From positions 1 to 8,375 of the forward strand of contig JAABSS010000493.1 of assembly GCA_011390235.1 (NCBI GenBank): a stretch of 8,375 nucleotides of DNA, given 5' to 3'. Both the position numbers and the translations under genes were made by a program. The notes below the pieces were generated by a model. The model saw nothing but the letters and a program-made list of their open reading frames with translations. It did no database searches and was not told the DNA's origin. Source of the DNA: Desulfotignum sp. (GTDB taxonomy: Bacteria; Desulfobacterota; Desulfobacteria; Desulfobacterales; Desulfobacteraceae). Numbering within the stretch: the first letter of the stretch is position 1; each line of letters starts with the position of its first letter. Of this stretch, positions 1-7,525 are shown piece by piece.

Positions 1-2178
1 CGGTATGTGTCTGCTGCCATTGATGAAATCATTTTAACCCTGTCTCTGGTGACCCTGCTGGTAATTGCCGTAATTTTTGCCTTTCTTCAGAACTGGCGGG
101 CCACCCTGATCCCGGCCGTGGCCATCCCGGTATCCCTGATCGGCACCTTTGCCATTCTCATAGCCCTGGGATACAACGCCAACACCATCACCCTGTTTGC
201 CCTGATCATGGCCATCGGTCTGGTGGTGGATGATGCCATTGTGGTGGTGGAAAATGTGCACCGGGTCATGCAGGAAGAAAATCTGTCCGCACCTGCCGCC
301 ACAAAAAAAGCCATGGCACAGGTGGTTGGTCCCATTATTTCCACTACCCTGGTGCTGTTTTCCGTTTTTGTACCGGTGGCGTTCATGCCGGGCATCACCG
401 GCCAGCTGTACCGCCAGTTCGCCGTGACCATGTGCAGTGCTGTACTGCTTTCCGCCACCTGCGCTCTGACCCTGAGTCCGGCCCTGTGTGCCACCTTTCT
501 CACACAGCACCGGCAGTCTGCAAGAGGTCCTTTGGCCTGGTTCAACAGTCTGGTTGGTGTCAGCCGAAAAGGGTATGTAGCAGGGTCCGCCTGGATGATC
601 CGATGGCTGGTGGTTCCCATACTGTTGTTTGCCGGGGTTATAACGGCTACTGTCATGCTGTTTAACAGCACACCCACCAGTTTTCTTCCTTCGGAAGATC
701 AGGGATATTTCTTTATCAATGTACAGCTGCCCCAGTCTGCTTCCCTGTCCCGTACCGCTGTGGTGCTCGATGACATCACCAGTGAAATACGCAGCATCGA
801 CGGGGTGGCCAACATGATCGGTGTGTCCGGATTCAGTCTGCTCAGCGGGAATGCCGACAATGTGGGGTTTGCCCTGGGGATTCTCGAACCCTGGGATGAA
901 CGGCGACTGCCGCACCAGCATCTGGATGCGGTTGTTGGCCAGGCCCAGGGAAAACTGGCAGCCCTGTCCGATGCCAATGCCTTTGCCTTTGTGCCGCCCC
1001 CCATCTCCGGGCTGGGTGCCAGCAGCGGTTTCACTTTTCAGCTGCTGGCCAAAGAAGGGCAGGATCCCAAAGAGTTGTTCGGCATGGCCCTTAACCTCAT
1101 GATGGCTGCCAACCAGAACCCGGCACTGAACCAGGTATTCACCACCTACACGGCAGATACCCCCCAGATTTTTGTGGATGTGGACCGGACCAGGGCGGAA
1201 TATCTCAAGGTGCCGGTGGCACGGATTTTTTCAACCCTCCAGGCCCACCTGGGATCTGCCTATGTCAATGACTTTAATCTCGGGGGCCGGACCTACCAGG
1301 TCAAAGTCCAGGCAGACGGACCCTTCCGGGATACGGCAGAAGATATAAAACGTCTGTATGTGCGCAACAATGACCAGAAGATGGTTCCCCTCACTACCCT
1401 GGTGACCCTGCGCACGGTTCTGGGACCCCAACTTATAAAGCGGTATAACCAGTTCACCAGTGCGGATTTCAACGGCAATGCCGCCCTGGGATTTTCCTCC
1501 GGGCAGGCCATGGCCGCCATGGAACAGGTGGCGGCAAAGGAGCTGGCCACAGGTTTTGGCTATGAGTGGTCTGCCCTGTCATACCAGGAAAAAAGCACCG
1601 GCAACCAGGTGATCTGGCTCTTTGCCCTGGCCCTGGTCTTTGCCTATCTTTTCCTGGTGGCCCAGTATGAAAGCTGGAACCTGCCATTTTCCATTGTATT
1701 GACCATACCGGTGGGAACACTGGGGGCCCTGGCCGGTCTGTGGCTGCTTGGAATGCCTCTGTCCATTTACGCCCAGATCGGATTGGTGCTGCTGGTGGGT
1801 CTGGCAGCGAAAAATGCTATTCTTATTGTTGAATTTGCCAGGGGTCAGCGTCTGGCAGGCCTTTCCATTGCAGAGGCGGCTGTGAACGGCGGGGCCATCC
1901 GTTTTCGGCCGGTGCTCATGACCTCTTTAACCTTTATTTTCGGACTGGTTCCCATGCTCATCGCCACCGGGGCAGGGGCCGGCAGCCGCCGGGCCATCGG
2001 CACTGCGGTTTTTTCCGGTATGTGTGTGGCCACTTTTCTGGGTATTTTTTTGATTCCTTCTTTGTATTATATTTTCCAGACAATCAGTGAAAAAGGCCGG
2101 GCCAGAAGGCTGTCAAGACAGCAGCAGGATTCGCTGGACATGGCAGCACCGGAAACAATAACAAAAGAATCGAGGTAA
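1..2178 (+). CDS. RND-family (HAE1/AcrB-type) multidrug efflux transporter, 5' truncated by window edge
   Basis: Inner-membrane proton/drug antiporter of a tripartite efflux pump. The reading frame is open from the first base (the codons before position 7 encode Arg-Tyr), so the GTG at 7 is not the true start. About 725 residues are present of the roughly 1,040 usual for the family; the missing part is the first transmembrane helix and the first porter subdomains. Visible hallmarks: FLQNWRATLIP just after TM2, the TM4 proton-relay pair Asp-Asp at 229-234 within GLVVDDAIVVVENV, the hairpin motif SFLPSEDQG, the YVNDF motif of the docking domain, SYQEKSTGNQ before the second membrane bundle, YESW at its start, and the TM10 relay lysine at 1810-1812 in AAKNAILIVEFA. 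The conserved Arg of RFRPVLMTSL is also present. Membrane segments fall near 30-200, 310-500, 600-660 and 1600-2080. The Asp-to-Lys spacing (about 527 residues) matches AcrB closely. It is followed 8 bases later by the outer-membrane partner, so the two are surely co-transcribed. The substrate cannot be read from the sequence. Confidence 0.96.
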   Translation, partial: RYVSAAIDEIILTLSLVTLLVIAVIFAFLQNWRATLIPAVAIPVSLIGTFAILIALGYNANTITLFALIMAIGLVVDDAIVVVENVHRVMQEENLSAPAATKKAMAQVVGPIISTTLVLFSVFVPVAFMPGITGQLYRQFAVTMCSAVLLSATCALTLSPALCATFLTQHRQSARGPLAWFNSLVGVSRKGYVAGSAWMIRWLVVPILLFAGVITATVMLFNSTPTSFLPSEDQGYFFINVQLPQSASLSRTAVVLDDITSEIRSIDGVANMIGVSGFSLLSGNADNVGFALGILEPWDERRLPHQHLDAVVGQAQGKLAALSDANAFAFVPPPISGLGASSGFTFQLLAKEGQDPKELFGMALNLMMAANQNPALNQVFTTYTADTPQIFVDVDRTRAEYLKVPVARIFSTLQAHLGSAYVNDFNLGGRTYQVKVQADGPFRDTAEDIKRLYVRNNDQKMVPLTTLVTLRTVLGPQLIKRYNQFTSADFNGNAALGFSSGQAMAAMEQVAAKELATGFGYEWSALSYQEKSTGNQVIWLFALALVFAYLFLVAQYESWNLPFSIVLTIPVGTLGALAGLWLLGMPLSIYAQIGLVLLVGLAAKNAILIVEFARGQRLAGLSIAEAAVNGGAIRFRPVLMTSLTFIFGLVPMLIATGAGAGSRRAIGTAVFSGMCVATFLGIFLIPSLYYIFQTISEKGRARRLSRQQQDSLDMAAPETITKESR

Positions 2179-2186
2179 TACAGCAT

Positions 2187-3659
2187 ATGCATTGTCTTTT
2201 GAAAACAGATACCTGTCACAAATCCGGATTTTTTTCCAAAGCAGTTACCCTTGGTTTCTCACCGGCAATAATACTGGTACTGATAATCATGTCAGGATGT
2301 GCTGCAGTGGGTCCTGAATTCCAGACACCAAACCTGCCCGCCCCCGATACCTGGCACACGGAAATTACGGGCGGGCTAGAAGTTTCAGACACCGTATCCC
2401 GGGATCAGGCTGCCTGGTGGGAATTGTTTAAAGATCCCCGGCTGACCAGGTTGATTGAAAATGCGACAACCGACAATCTGGATCTGCAAAAAGCGGTGGT
2501 CCGGATTCAGGAAGCCCGGGCCCTCTACGGCATCAGTCAGGCAGGTGATTATCCGGTCCTGGACAGCACAGGTGTGATACAGAGACAGCAGACCAGTCAA
2601 GAAACCGGTACCGGAAGAGCCTCCGGCTTTTACCATGCCGGTTTTGATACTGCCTGGGAAATGGATGTCTTCGGTAAGATCCGGCGATCACAACAGGCAG
2701 CCCTGGCAGAGGTGGAAACCCGCCAGGAGAACCTGGCCGCAATGCTGGTCAGTCTGCAGGCGGAAGTGGCTCTCAATTATCTGGAGCTGCGCACCTTTCA
2801 AGAACGGCTGATTGCAGCCCGGGGGAATCTGGATGTGCAAAAAGAAACCTATGAAATCAATTTGTCCCGTTTCAATGCCGGATTGATCGGTGAACTGGCA
2901 GTACATCAGGCCCAATACATTCTGGAGCAGACCCGATCCCAGATTCCCCTGCTCCAGGACGGTCTTGGCAGGACAGCAAACCGCCTGGCTGTGCTGGTGG
3001 GAAAACCTCCCGGAACCCTGCATGAAGAATTGACCAAAAACCACGCCATCCCCAGCATTCCCCTGGAAGTGGTCATGGATATTCCCGCCCACACCCTGCG
3101 CCAGCGTCCGGATATCCGCCGGGCAGAACGTGCCCTGGCCCGGGAAACCGCCTTAGTGGGAGTGGCCATGGCAGACTTGTATCCGCAATTTCACCTGACC
3201 GGCACCTTCGGTCTGGAAGCCTTATCAATCGGGAATTTTTTCAACAGCTCCAGCCGGTTCTGGGGGATCGGTCCCCGGGTTTCCTGGCGTCTTTTTGACG
3301 GTGGCAGGATCCGGCAGGCTGTTGCCGCCCAGTCCGCCCGCCAGGAACAGGCCATGATCGATTACCAGGCTGCATTGCTGACAGCCAGAGAAGAGATTGA
3401 AAATACGATTTTGGCATTTGCCAAGGAACAGCTGCGCCGCGATTCCCTGGTCAAGGCCACGGCAGCAGCCAGAAACGCCGACCGCATTGCCAGAGACCAG
3501 TACCGGGCCGGGCTGGTGGACTTCAGCAATGTGCTGGATGCCCAGCGCTCCCTGCTTTCCTTTGAAGACCAGCTGGCCCAAAGCCGGGGCGCGGTGAGTG
3601 CCAACCTGGTGCGCCTGTACAAGGCTATGGGCGGCGGATGGCAGCATATGGCGCGGTGA
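2187..3659 (+). CDS. Outer-membrane efflux lipoprotein of the OprM/NodT type (RND partner)
   Basis: Outer-membrane channel that completes the tripartite pump. Of 490 residues, the N-terminus has a basic stretch, a hydrophobic core (about residues 20-35) and a lipobox ending in MSGC, so Cys38 should be lipidated after signal peptidase II cleavage. The mature protein begins CAAVGPEF, the typical opening of this family. Two OEP-type repeats follow: the first contains [14 protein letters not shown] (77-90) and [11 protein letters not shown] (157-167), the second [11 protein letters not shown] (307-317) and DGGRI (371-375). These are the usual conserved stations of TolC/OprM-like channels, and the length is normal. 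The ATG at 2187 is preceded by GAGG at 2172-2175 (11 bases away), which overlaps the end of the RND gene. The 8-base gap indicates one operon with the pump. The membrane fusion protein is expected upstream of the window. Confidence 0.95.
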   Translation: MHCLLKTDTCHKSGFFSKAVTLGFSPAIILVLIIMSGCAAVGPEFQTPNLPAPDTWHTEITGGLEVSDTVSRDQAAWWELFKDPRLTRLIENATTDNLDLQKAVVRIQEARALYGISQAGDYPVLDSTGVIQRQQTSQETGTGRASGFYHAGFDTAWEMDVFGKIRRSQQAALAEVETRQENLAAMLVSLQAEVALNYLELRTFQERLIAARGNLDVQKETYEINLSRFNAGLIGELAVHQAQYILEQTRSQIPLLQDGLGRTANRLAVLVGKPPGTLHEELTKNHAIPSIPLEVVMDIPAHTLRQRPDIRRAERALARETALVGVAMADLYPQFHLTGTFGLEALSIGNFFNSSSRFWGIGPRVSWRLFDGGRIRQAVAAQSARQEQAMIDYQAALLTAREEIENTILAFAKEQLRRDSLVKATAAARNADRIARDQYRAGLVDFSNVLDAQRSLLSFEDQLAQSRGAVSANLVRLYKAMGGGWQHMAR

Positions 3660-3699
3660 AGCAGGGCCTTATAGATGCAGGAACAAGAAAGAAGATGCG

Positions 3700-4440
3700 A
3701 TGAGCAGACCTGATTCGCCCTCCCGGACAAACCATTCCAGGTTGTCTCTTTTTTTTGAAGGGGCAAAGGACACCTTTCCACTGATTGTGGGTGCGGTGCC
3801 CTTCGGTATTATCTTCGGAGCACTGGCTGATACAGCCGGGCTTTCCTTTGGCGCTGCAATGGGGATGTCCTTGTTTGTTTTTGCGGGCTCTGCCCAGTTT
3901 GTGGCCCTTGGTCTGGCAGCCTCAGGCACCCCGTGGCCCATGATAGTGGTAACCACCTTTGTGGTCAACCTGCGGCACATGCTCTACAGCGCGACCATGG
4001 TGCCCTTTTATAAACACCTGCCCCATGCCTGGAAAATGGTCCTGGCTTTTGGTTTGACCGATGAAACCTTTGCAGTGGCCGTCACCCGGTACAGCAAACA
4101 TGATGGTGTAACCGGCAAGCGCTATTACAACCTGGGTTCCATGGTGTTCATGTACCTCAACTGGAATCTGTGTACCCTGATCGGTCTTTCCGCGGGAAAA
4201 ACCTTTCCGGAAATATCCCGGTGGGGGCTTGATTTTGCCATGCCAGCCACATTCATCGGCATTGTCATTCCGTATCTTGTTTCAAGGCCCATGTGGGCTG
4301 CAGTGATCACCGCCGGAACAGTTTCCATTCTCGCCCATGGGTTTCCCCACAAGCTGGGTCTGATGGCGGCTGCCCTTGCCGGTGTCATGGCGGGGGTGGT
4401 GTGTGAAAAACTATTCTCTGACAAGAAGAAGGGAATGTGA
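3700..4440 (+). CDS. azlC: AzlC family branched-chain amino acid exporter, large subunit
   Basis: Large integral-membrane subunit of the AzlC/AzlD (YgaZ/YgaH) exporter. Characterised members export valine and other branched-chain amino acids, or confer 4-azaleucine resistance. The 246-residue product matches the family length. Visible family motifs: [18 protein letters not shown] (26-43), [14 protein letters not shown] (59-72), [12 protein letters not shown] (87-98) and [10 protein letters not shown] (117-126), with hydrophobic segments covering most of residues 25-235. The open frame extends upstream to 3598, overlapping the efflux lipoprotein gene, but the family alignment starts only after the ATG at 3700. 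A purine-rich stretch (AAGAAAGAAG, about 3685-3694) provides a weak ribosome binding site. It lies 40 bases after the lipoprotein stop on the same strand, so read-through from the efflux operon is possible. Its stop is directly followed by azlD. The substrate is inferred from family only. Confidence 0.93.
   Translation: MSRPDSPSRTNHSRLSLFFEGAKDTFPLIVGAVPFGIIFGALADTAGLSFGAAMGMSLFVFAGSAQFVALGLAASGTPWPMIVVTTFVVNLRHMLYSATMVPFYKHLPHAWKMVLAFGLTDETFAVAVTRYSKHDGVTGKRYYNLGSMVFMYLNWNLCTLIGLSAGKTFPEISRWGLDFAMPATFIGIVIPYLVSRPMWAAVITAGTVSILAHGFPHKLGLMAAALAGVMAGVVCEKLFSDKKKGM
4427..4433 (+). promoter_or_regulatory. Ribosome binding site for azlD
   Basis: AGAAGGG lies inside the end of azlC, 9 bases before the ATG at 4443. 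It would be only 3 bases from the alternative GTG at 4437, so it favours the ATG start for azlD. Confidence 0.6.
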
Positions 4441-4442
4441 AT

Positions 4443-4790
4443 ATGTTCGATATTGGTATAACATTATCTGAAATCTATATGGTTGCAGGGATGGCTGCGG
4501 TCACCTTTGGCATACGCTATATTCTTTTTCCTGTTTCCGGACGGATGCAGTTTCCGAAGCTGTTTGAAAAGGGATTGAGATATGTGCCTCCTGCCGTACT
4601 CACAGCCATCATTGTGCCCTCTGTGCTGATGCCCGATGGAAAAACCCTTGACCTGAACCTGGATAATCCCTATCTCATTGGCGCCATTGCCGCCTGTATC
4701 ATCGGCGGGGTATTCAAAAACCTGCTTTTGACCATTGTCTTGAGCATGGTGGTTTTTCTGGGCGCCCAGTGGTTCTTTGCAGCGGTATAA
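4443..4790 (+). CDS. azlD: AzlD family branched-chain amino acid exporter, small subunit
   Basis: Small membrane partner of AzlC, required for export in characterised AzlCD/YgaZH pairs. The 115-residue product has four hydrophobic segments (about 10-28, 47-62, 76-92 and 94-113). It carries the family signature GLRYVPPAVLTAIIVP (44-59), preceded by FGIRYILF. The start is chosen at ATG 4443 because the Shine-Dalgarno-like AGAAGGG sits at a proper 9-base distance. A GTG at 4437 overlapping the azlC stop would add two residues and cannot be excluded. Either way the gene is translationally close to azlC (2-base gap or 4-base overlap). No convincing terminator follows: an inverted pair GCAGC/GCTGC around the stop has no T-tract. 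The next gene is convergent. Confidence 0.92.
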   Translation: MFDIGITLSEIYMVAGMAAVTFGIRYILFPVSGRMQFPKLFEKGLRYVPPAVLTAIIVPSVLMPDGKTLDLNLDNPYLIGAIAACIIGGVFKNLLLTIVLSMVVFLGAQWFFAAV

Positions 4791-4920
4791 ACAGCTGCCC
4801 GCAGACGGCCGCGTTATCATTAACCCTGTCAGAAGCCATACCATAACAGGTGTCAGAAGGGCGAAAACCAGCACATATATCCTGTAATGATCTCTTCATC
4901 CAGGCCGAATTTTATATGAA

Positions 4921-4990
4921 AGCCATCAGCCATCAGCCATAAGCCATCAGTATTCAGTATTCAGCTAACAGCTAAACGCTAACAGCTTTC
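4921..4990 (+). repeat. Tandem heptameric repeat array (10 units)
   Basis: Seventy bases divide without slippage into ten 7-base units: AGCCATC, AGCCATC, AGCCATA, AGCCATC, AGTATTC, AGTATTC, AGCTAAC, AGCTAAA, CGCTAAC, AGCTTTC. Nearly every unit starts AG and ends C, with a variable middle. The sub-types are grouped, as expected from local duplication. The array lies between the convergent azlD and pxpC genes and contains no plausible coding frame. The 130 bases to its left (4791-4920) show nothing I can name. Heptameric short tandem repeats in intergenic DNA are known from other bacteria, notably cyanobacteria; their role is unknown. Confidence 0.9.
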
Positions 4991-5025
4991 ATTCTTTGTT
5001 GTGCCCGCCAGGGCATGGATGTTAT
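4952..5025 (+). repeat. Left copy of an inverted flanking repeat (heptads plus unique tail)
   Basis: This segment pairs with 8316-8375 in inverted orientation. The core 4978-5025 aligns without gaps to the reverse complement of 8316-8363, with 41 of 48 positions identical by eye count. Both copies share GCTAACAGCTTTCA, TTTGTTGT, CAGGGCATGG and GTTAT. Outside the core, 4952-4963 matches 10 of 12 bases of the other copy after skipping 14 bases (4964-4977), which are exactly two heptads. The tail end lies 23 bases beyond the pxpC stop. Confidence 0.85.
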
Positions 5026-5048
5026 ATGGATGTCCGGTTGTATTGGCA

Positions 5049-5987
5049 TTACAGGCGCTCCAGGATTTTGGCCAGTTTCTTCTTTTCATCACGATAAATC
5101 TGGTGGGCGGTTTTCAGATCAATGCTTTCAAATGAAATGGTATCTCCCGGAGTGGCCTGGGCCACCTTTGGGATATCTGTGGAGATCACGGTGGCGATTT
5201 TGGCATATCCCCCCACGGTCTGCTCCACCAAAAGGATGATGGGCTGTTCATCCGCCGGGATCTGGATGCCGCCGGGCATGGAGGGTTCCGATACGATGCT
5301 TTTGGGCATACCCTGTTTGATGGGGATTTTTTCTCCCTGCAGCCGGTATCCCATGCGGTCCGCCCTGGGGGTGACCATATACCGGGTGGTGAAAAGGGTG
5401 GTTGCGCCCTGGTCAAAAAAGTCATCCTGGGGGCCGGGAACCGCGCGCAGCAGCACATGGGATGGATAATCCGGGACCAGTTCTTCCGGCACCACCCGCT
5501 CCCTGGTCAGCGGGTCACCGCCATGGGCATCCAGGATATCGCCGGCCTGCAGGGATCTGCCCATGAATCCGCCGAAACCGCCGCCCACATAAGTGGAACA
5601 GGACCCCATGACAAGGGGAACCTTAATCCCGCCGGTGACGGCCAGACAGGCCCGGCAGCCGGTCTGGACCTGGGAAATGGTCAGCACGTCACCGGGCTTC
5701 ACCCGGATGGACCGCCACTGCTCTGCGAGCCGGTCGTTCAGGGTCATCTCCATTTTCGCACCGGTGACAGCAATGTCCATGGATGTGAGAAATTTGAGGG
5801 ACGGTCCCATTACCGTGATTTCCACTACGGCCCGGTTGGTGTCGTTGCCCACCAGCAGGTTGGCAGTGTCACAGGCAAAGGTGTCCAGAACCCCGCAGAC
5901 AGGCACCCCCATCTGCTGGAACCCGAACCTGCCTTTGTCCTGAACCGTGGTAAATCCGCCCGGAGCCAGCACTTCAAACGCGTTCAT
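5049..5987 (-). CDS. pxpC: 5-oxoprolinase subunit PxpC (KipA / biotin-dependent carboxyltransferase-like fold)
   Basis: One of three subunits of prokaryotic 5-oxoprolinase, which with PxpA and PxpB converts 5-oxo-L-proline, ATP and water to L-glutamate in the cytoplasm. The 312-residue product has the family length and motifs: VLAPGGFTTVQDKGRFGFQ (6-24), GVPVCGVLD near 27-35, LAVTGGI (115-121), STYVGGGFGGFMGRSL (131-146) and, in the C-terminal half, MPGGIQIPADEQP with GGYAKIATV. The start is ATG 5987, whose A is also the last base of the pxpB TGA (TGATG), with AAGGAG 8 bases upstream. A TTG one codon earlier is less likely. The homologue KipA in Bacillus was first described in sporulation kinase control, so older annotations use that name or 'urea amidolyase related'. 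Confidence 0.95.
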   Translation of the reverse strand: MNAFEVLAPGGFTTVQDKGRFGFQQMGVPVCGVLDTFACDTANLLVGNDTNRAVVEITVMGPSLKFLTSMDIAVTGAKMEMTLNDRLAEQWRSIRVKPGDVLTISQVQTGCRACLAVTGGIKVPLVMGSCSTYVGGGFGGFMGRSLQAGDILDAHGGDPLTRERVVPEELVPDYPSHVLLRAVPGPQDDFFDQGATTLFTTRYMVTPRADRMGYRLQGEKIPIKQGMPKSIVSEPSMPGGIQIPADEQPIILLVEQTVGGYAKIATVISTDIPKVAQATPGDTISFESIDLKTAHQIYRDEKKKLAKILERL

Positions 5988-6694
5988 CAAAGGGGCTCCT
6001 TTTTGGCCAGCCGATTATACTCAGATTCCGATATGGGCACAAATTTAATTTTATCCCCTGCCCGATAAAGAAAGGGATCTTTTTTCCAGGGTGCGAACAG
6101 GTTCAAGGGGGTTCTGCCGATGATCTGCCACCCGCCCGGGCTGGCAATGGGATACATGCCGGTCTGGTTGTTGGCAATGCCCACAGAGCCTTTGGGTACG
6201 ACCATACGGGGGGTTTCAAGGCGGGGAGTGAACAGTCTTTCATCCAGTCCCCCCAGAAAGGCAAATCCCGGGGTAAATCCCACCATATAGATCAGGTATT
6301 CAGGTGCTGCATGCACCTGGATCGCCTGTTCCTGTGTCAGGCCGGAGGCCTTCTGGACGTTACCGATATCCGGACCGAACTCACCGCCATAACATACCGG
6401 AATTTCAACGATATTGAATGTATTGGGATCCATGTCCGCCCGGCTGGTTTCCAGCTTTTCAACCAGCAGATACAGGCTGTCCGGATCGGTCTGTTCCGGG
6501 TCATAAATAAACAAAAGGGACCGGTAGGTTGGGATCACTTCCAGTATCCCTTCCGGCTTTTCTTTTTCCAGAATCCCGGCCATGGCCCGCACCTTGGCAT
6601 TCACCTGCGGATCAATGCCGTCACCGAATTCCACCAGAAAGCCTCTGTCTCCGGCCAGACGGCAGACCGGTTTTTCAAATACAGTTGCTGTCAT
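5987..6694 (-). CDS. pxpB: 5-oxoprolinase subunit PxpB (KipI-like)
   Basis: Partner subunit of the PxpABC 5-oxoprolinase; the N- and C-terminal parts correspond to the KipI/AHS1 fold. The 235-residue product shows the diagnostic block GFTPGFAFLGGLDERL (139-154), then TPRLETPRMVVPKGSVGIA (156-174), and SPGGWQIIGRTP (185-196) near the C-terminus. The frame is open upstream to 6799, but residues there lie inside pxpA and do not resemble the family. ATG 6694 overlaps the pxpA stop as ATGA (4 bases), with a G-rich GGGGA about 9 bases upstream. The stop shares one base with the pxpC start. This arrangement favours tightly balanced synthesis of the three subunits. Annotation as 'allophanate hydrolase subunit 1' is an older family label and is not supported by context. 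Confidence 0.95.
   Translation of the reverse strand: MTATVFEKPVCRLAGDRGFLVEFGDGIDPQVNAKVRAMAGILEKEKPEGILEVIPTYRSLLFIYDPEQTDPDSLYLLVEKLETSRADMDPNTFNIVEIPVCYGGEFGPDIGNVQKASGLTQEQAIQVHAAPEYLIYMVGFTPGFAFLGGLDERLFTPRLETPRMVVPKGSVGIANNQTGMYPIASPGGWQIIGRTPLNLFAPWKKDPFLYRAGDKIKFVPISESEYNRLAKKEPL
5996..6001 (-). promoter_or_regulatory. Ribosome binding site for pxpC
   Basis: AAGGAG on the minus strand lies within the 3' end of pxpB, 8 bases before the ATG at 5987. It is the strongest Shine-Dalgarno match in the operon. It fixes the pxpC start, and its position at the TGATG junction suggests coupled re-initiation. Confidence 0.8.
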
Positions 6695-7467
6695 GGGCTG
6701 GTTTCCCCCATGGGGATGACCCGGATACCACTTGCTTCCAGGGTCTGCCGGATATTTTTCACCAGGTCCACGGCAGCGGGGTTGTCGCCGTGAACACAAA
6801 GCGAATGCACTTCCAGGTCTATGCGGGTGCCGTCAATGGCAATGACATATCCATTGGCCATATCCAGGGCACGCCGGGCTACTTCATCCGGATCAGAGAT
6901 CACTGCTCCGGGATGTTTTCTGGACACCAGGGTGCCTTCCGGGGTATAAGCCCGGTCAGGAAAGGCTTCATACACCACTTTCAGGCCCGTCTGTGCACCC
7001 ATGCGCCGCATGGTTTCCCCTTTTTTGCCTGCCAGTGCCACAAACAGCAGATCCGGATCCACCGCCAGGATACCATCGGCAACACCCCTGGCAATGACCT
7101 CGTTTTCCACCGCATCCAGGTACAAAGCCCCATGGGGCTTGACATGCTGCATTCGGGCCTTGTGGGCACTGCAGAACCCTTTCAATGCCCCCGTCTGGTA
7201 GATGACATATCGGGTGATTTCCTCTGGTGAACAGGCCATGGACCGCCGGCCAAATCCCAACAGGTCCGGATATCCCGGATGGGCACCGATGCCCACTTTT
7301 TTCAGCTGCGCCAGTCTCACGGTCTTATCCATGACCAGAGCGTCTCCGGCATGGAACCCGCAGGCAATATTGGCCGACGTGATATGGTCCATGACTTCCG
7401 GGTCCATACCGATGGTATAGGCCCCAAAGCTTTCTCCCATATCACAGTTCAAATCGATGTGTTTCAT
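6691..7467 (-). CDS. pxpA: 5-oxoprolinase subunit PxpA (LamB/YcsF family)
   Basis: Subunit of the ATP-dependent 5-oxo-L-proline hydrolase. The 258-residue product is of full length and carries the conserved blocks of the YcsF family: IDLNCDMGESFG (4-15), SANIACGFHAGD (31-42), GAHPGYPDLLGFGRR (61-75) and VKPHGALY (109-116). These hold the Asp, His and Lys residues typical of this metal-dependent-hydrolase-like barrel. The C-terminal CVHGDNPAAV is also typical. ATG 7467 is chosen because the family begins with M-x-x-IDLN and AAGGTG lies just upstream (close, about 4 bases). The longer frame from ATG 7515 adds 16 non-conserved residues. The gene follows the regulator after 58 bases and overlaps pxpB by 4 bases. 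Confidence 0.96.
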   Translation of the reverse strand: MKHIDLNCDMGESFGAYTIGMDPEVMDHITSANIACGFHAGDALVMDKTVRLAQLKKVGIGAHPGYPDLLGFGRRSMACSPEEITRYVIYQTGALKGFCSAHKARMQHVKPHGALYLDAVENEVIARGVADGILAVDPDLLFVALAGKKGETMRRMGAQTGLKVVYEAFPDRAYTPEGTLVSRKHPGAVISDPDEVARRALDMANGYVIAIDGTRIDLEVHSLCVHGDNPAAVDLVKNIRQTLEASGIRVIPMGETSP

Positions 7468-7525
7468 CTTCACCTTATTTTGGGGATAAAAACGTGGTTT
7501 TTCGGTTTTGCGCATGAACAGCCTG

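Noticed and set aside
34..921. Long open frame on the minus strand opposite the RND gene
   Set aside because: The translation is rich in Gly, His and Gln without any recognisable fold, typical of an antisense shadow of membrane-protein codons. The + strand frame is an unambiguous RND protein.
4779..4798. GCAGC/GCTGC inverted pair around the azlD stop as a terminator
   Set aside because: The 5-base arms are spread over a 10-base loop and lack a T-tract.
5001..5016. Possible terminator for the pxp operon, TGCCC/GGGCA stem beyond the pxpC stop
   Set aside because: The stem is only five pairs and no T-run follows on the minus strand, so it does not meet an intrinsic terminator pattern.
6695..6799. 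Longer pxpB start at 6799
   Set aside because: The extra 35 residues lie within pxpA in another frame and are unlike PxpB. The ATGA overlap at 6694 is the normal operon junction.
5457..7230. Several + strand open frames (about 160-233 codons) opposite pxpC, pxpB and pxpA
   Set aside because: They lie wholly within strongly conserved pxp genes, show no family motifs and have no ribosome binding site context. They are compositional shadows.
7488..7502. AAAAAC-GTG-GTTTTT palindrome between the regulator and pxpA
   Set aside because: The stem is only 6 pairs and almost all A-T, with a 3-base loop and no T-tract position typical of a terminator. It is too weak to call an attenuator or operator.
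7468..7515. Longer pxpA start at ATG 7515
   Set aside because: It adds 16 basic, non-conserved residues. The family begins at the M-K-H-IDLN position, and ATG 7467 has its own AAGGTG.
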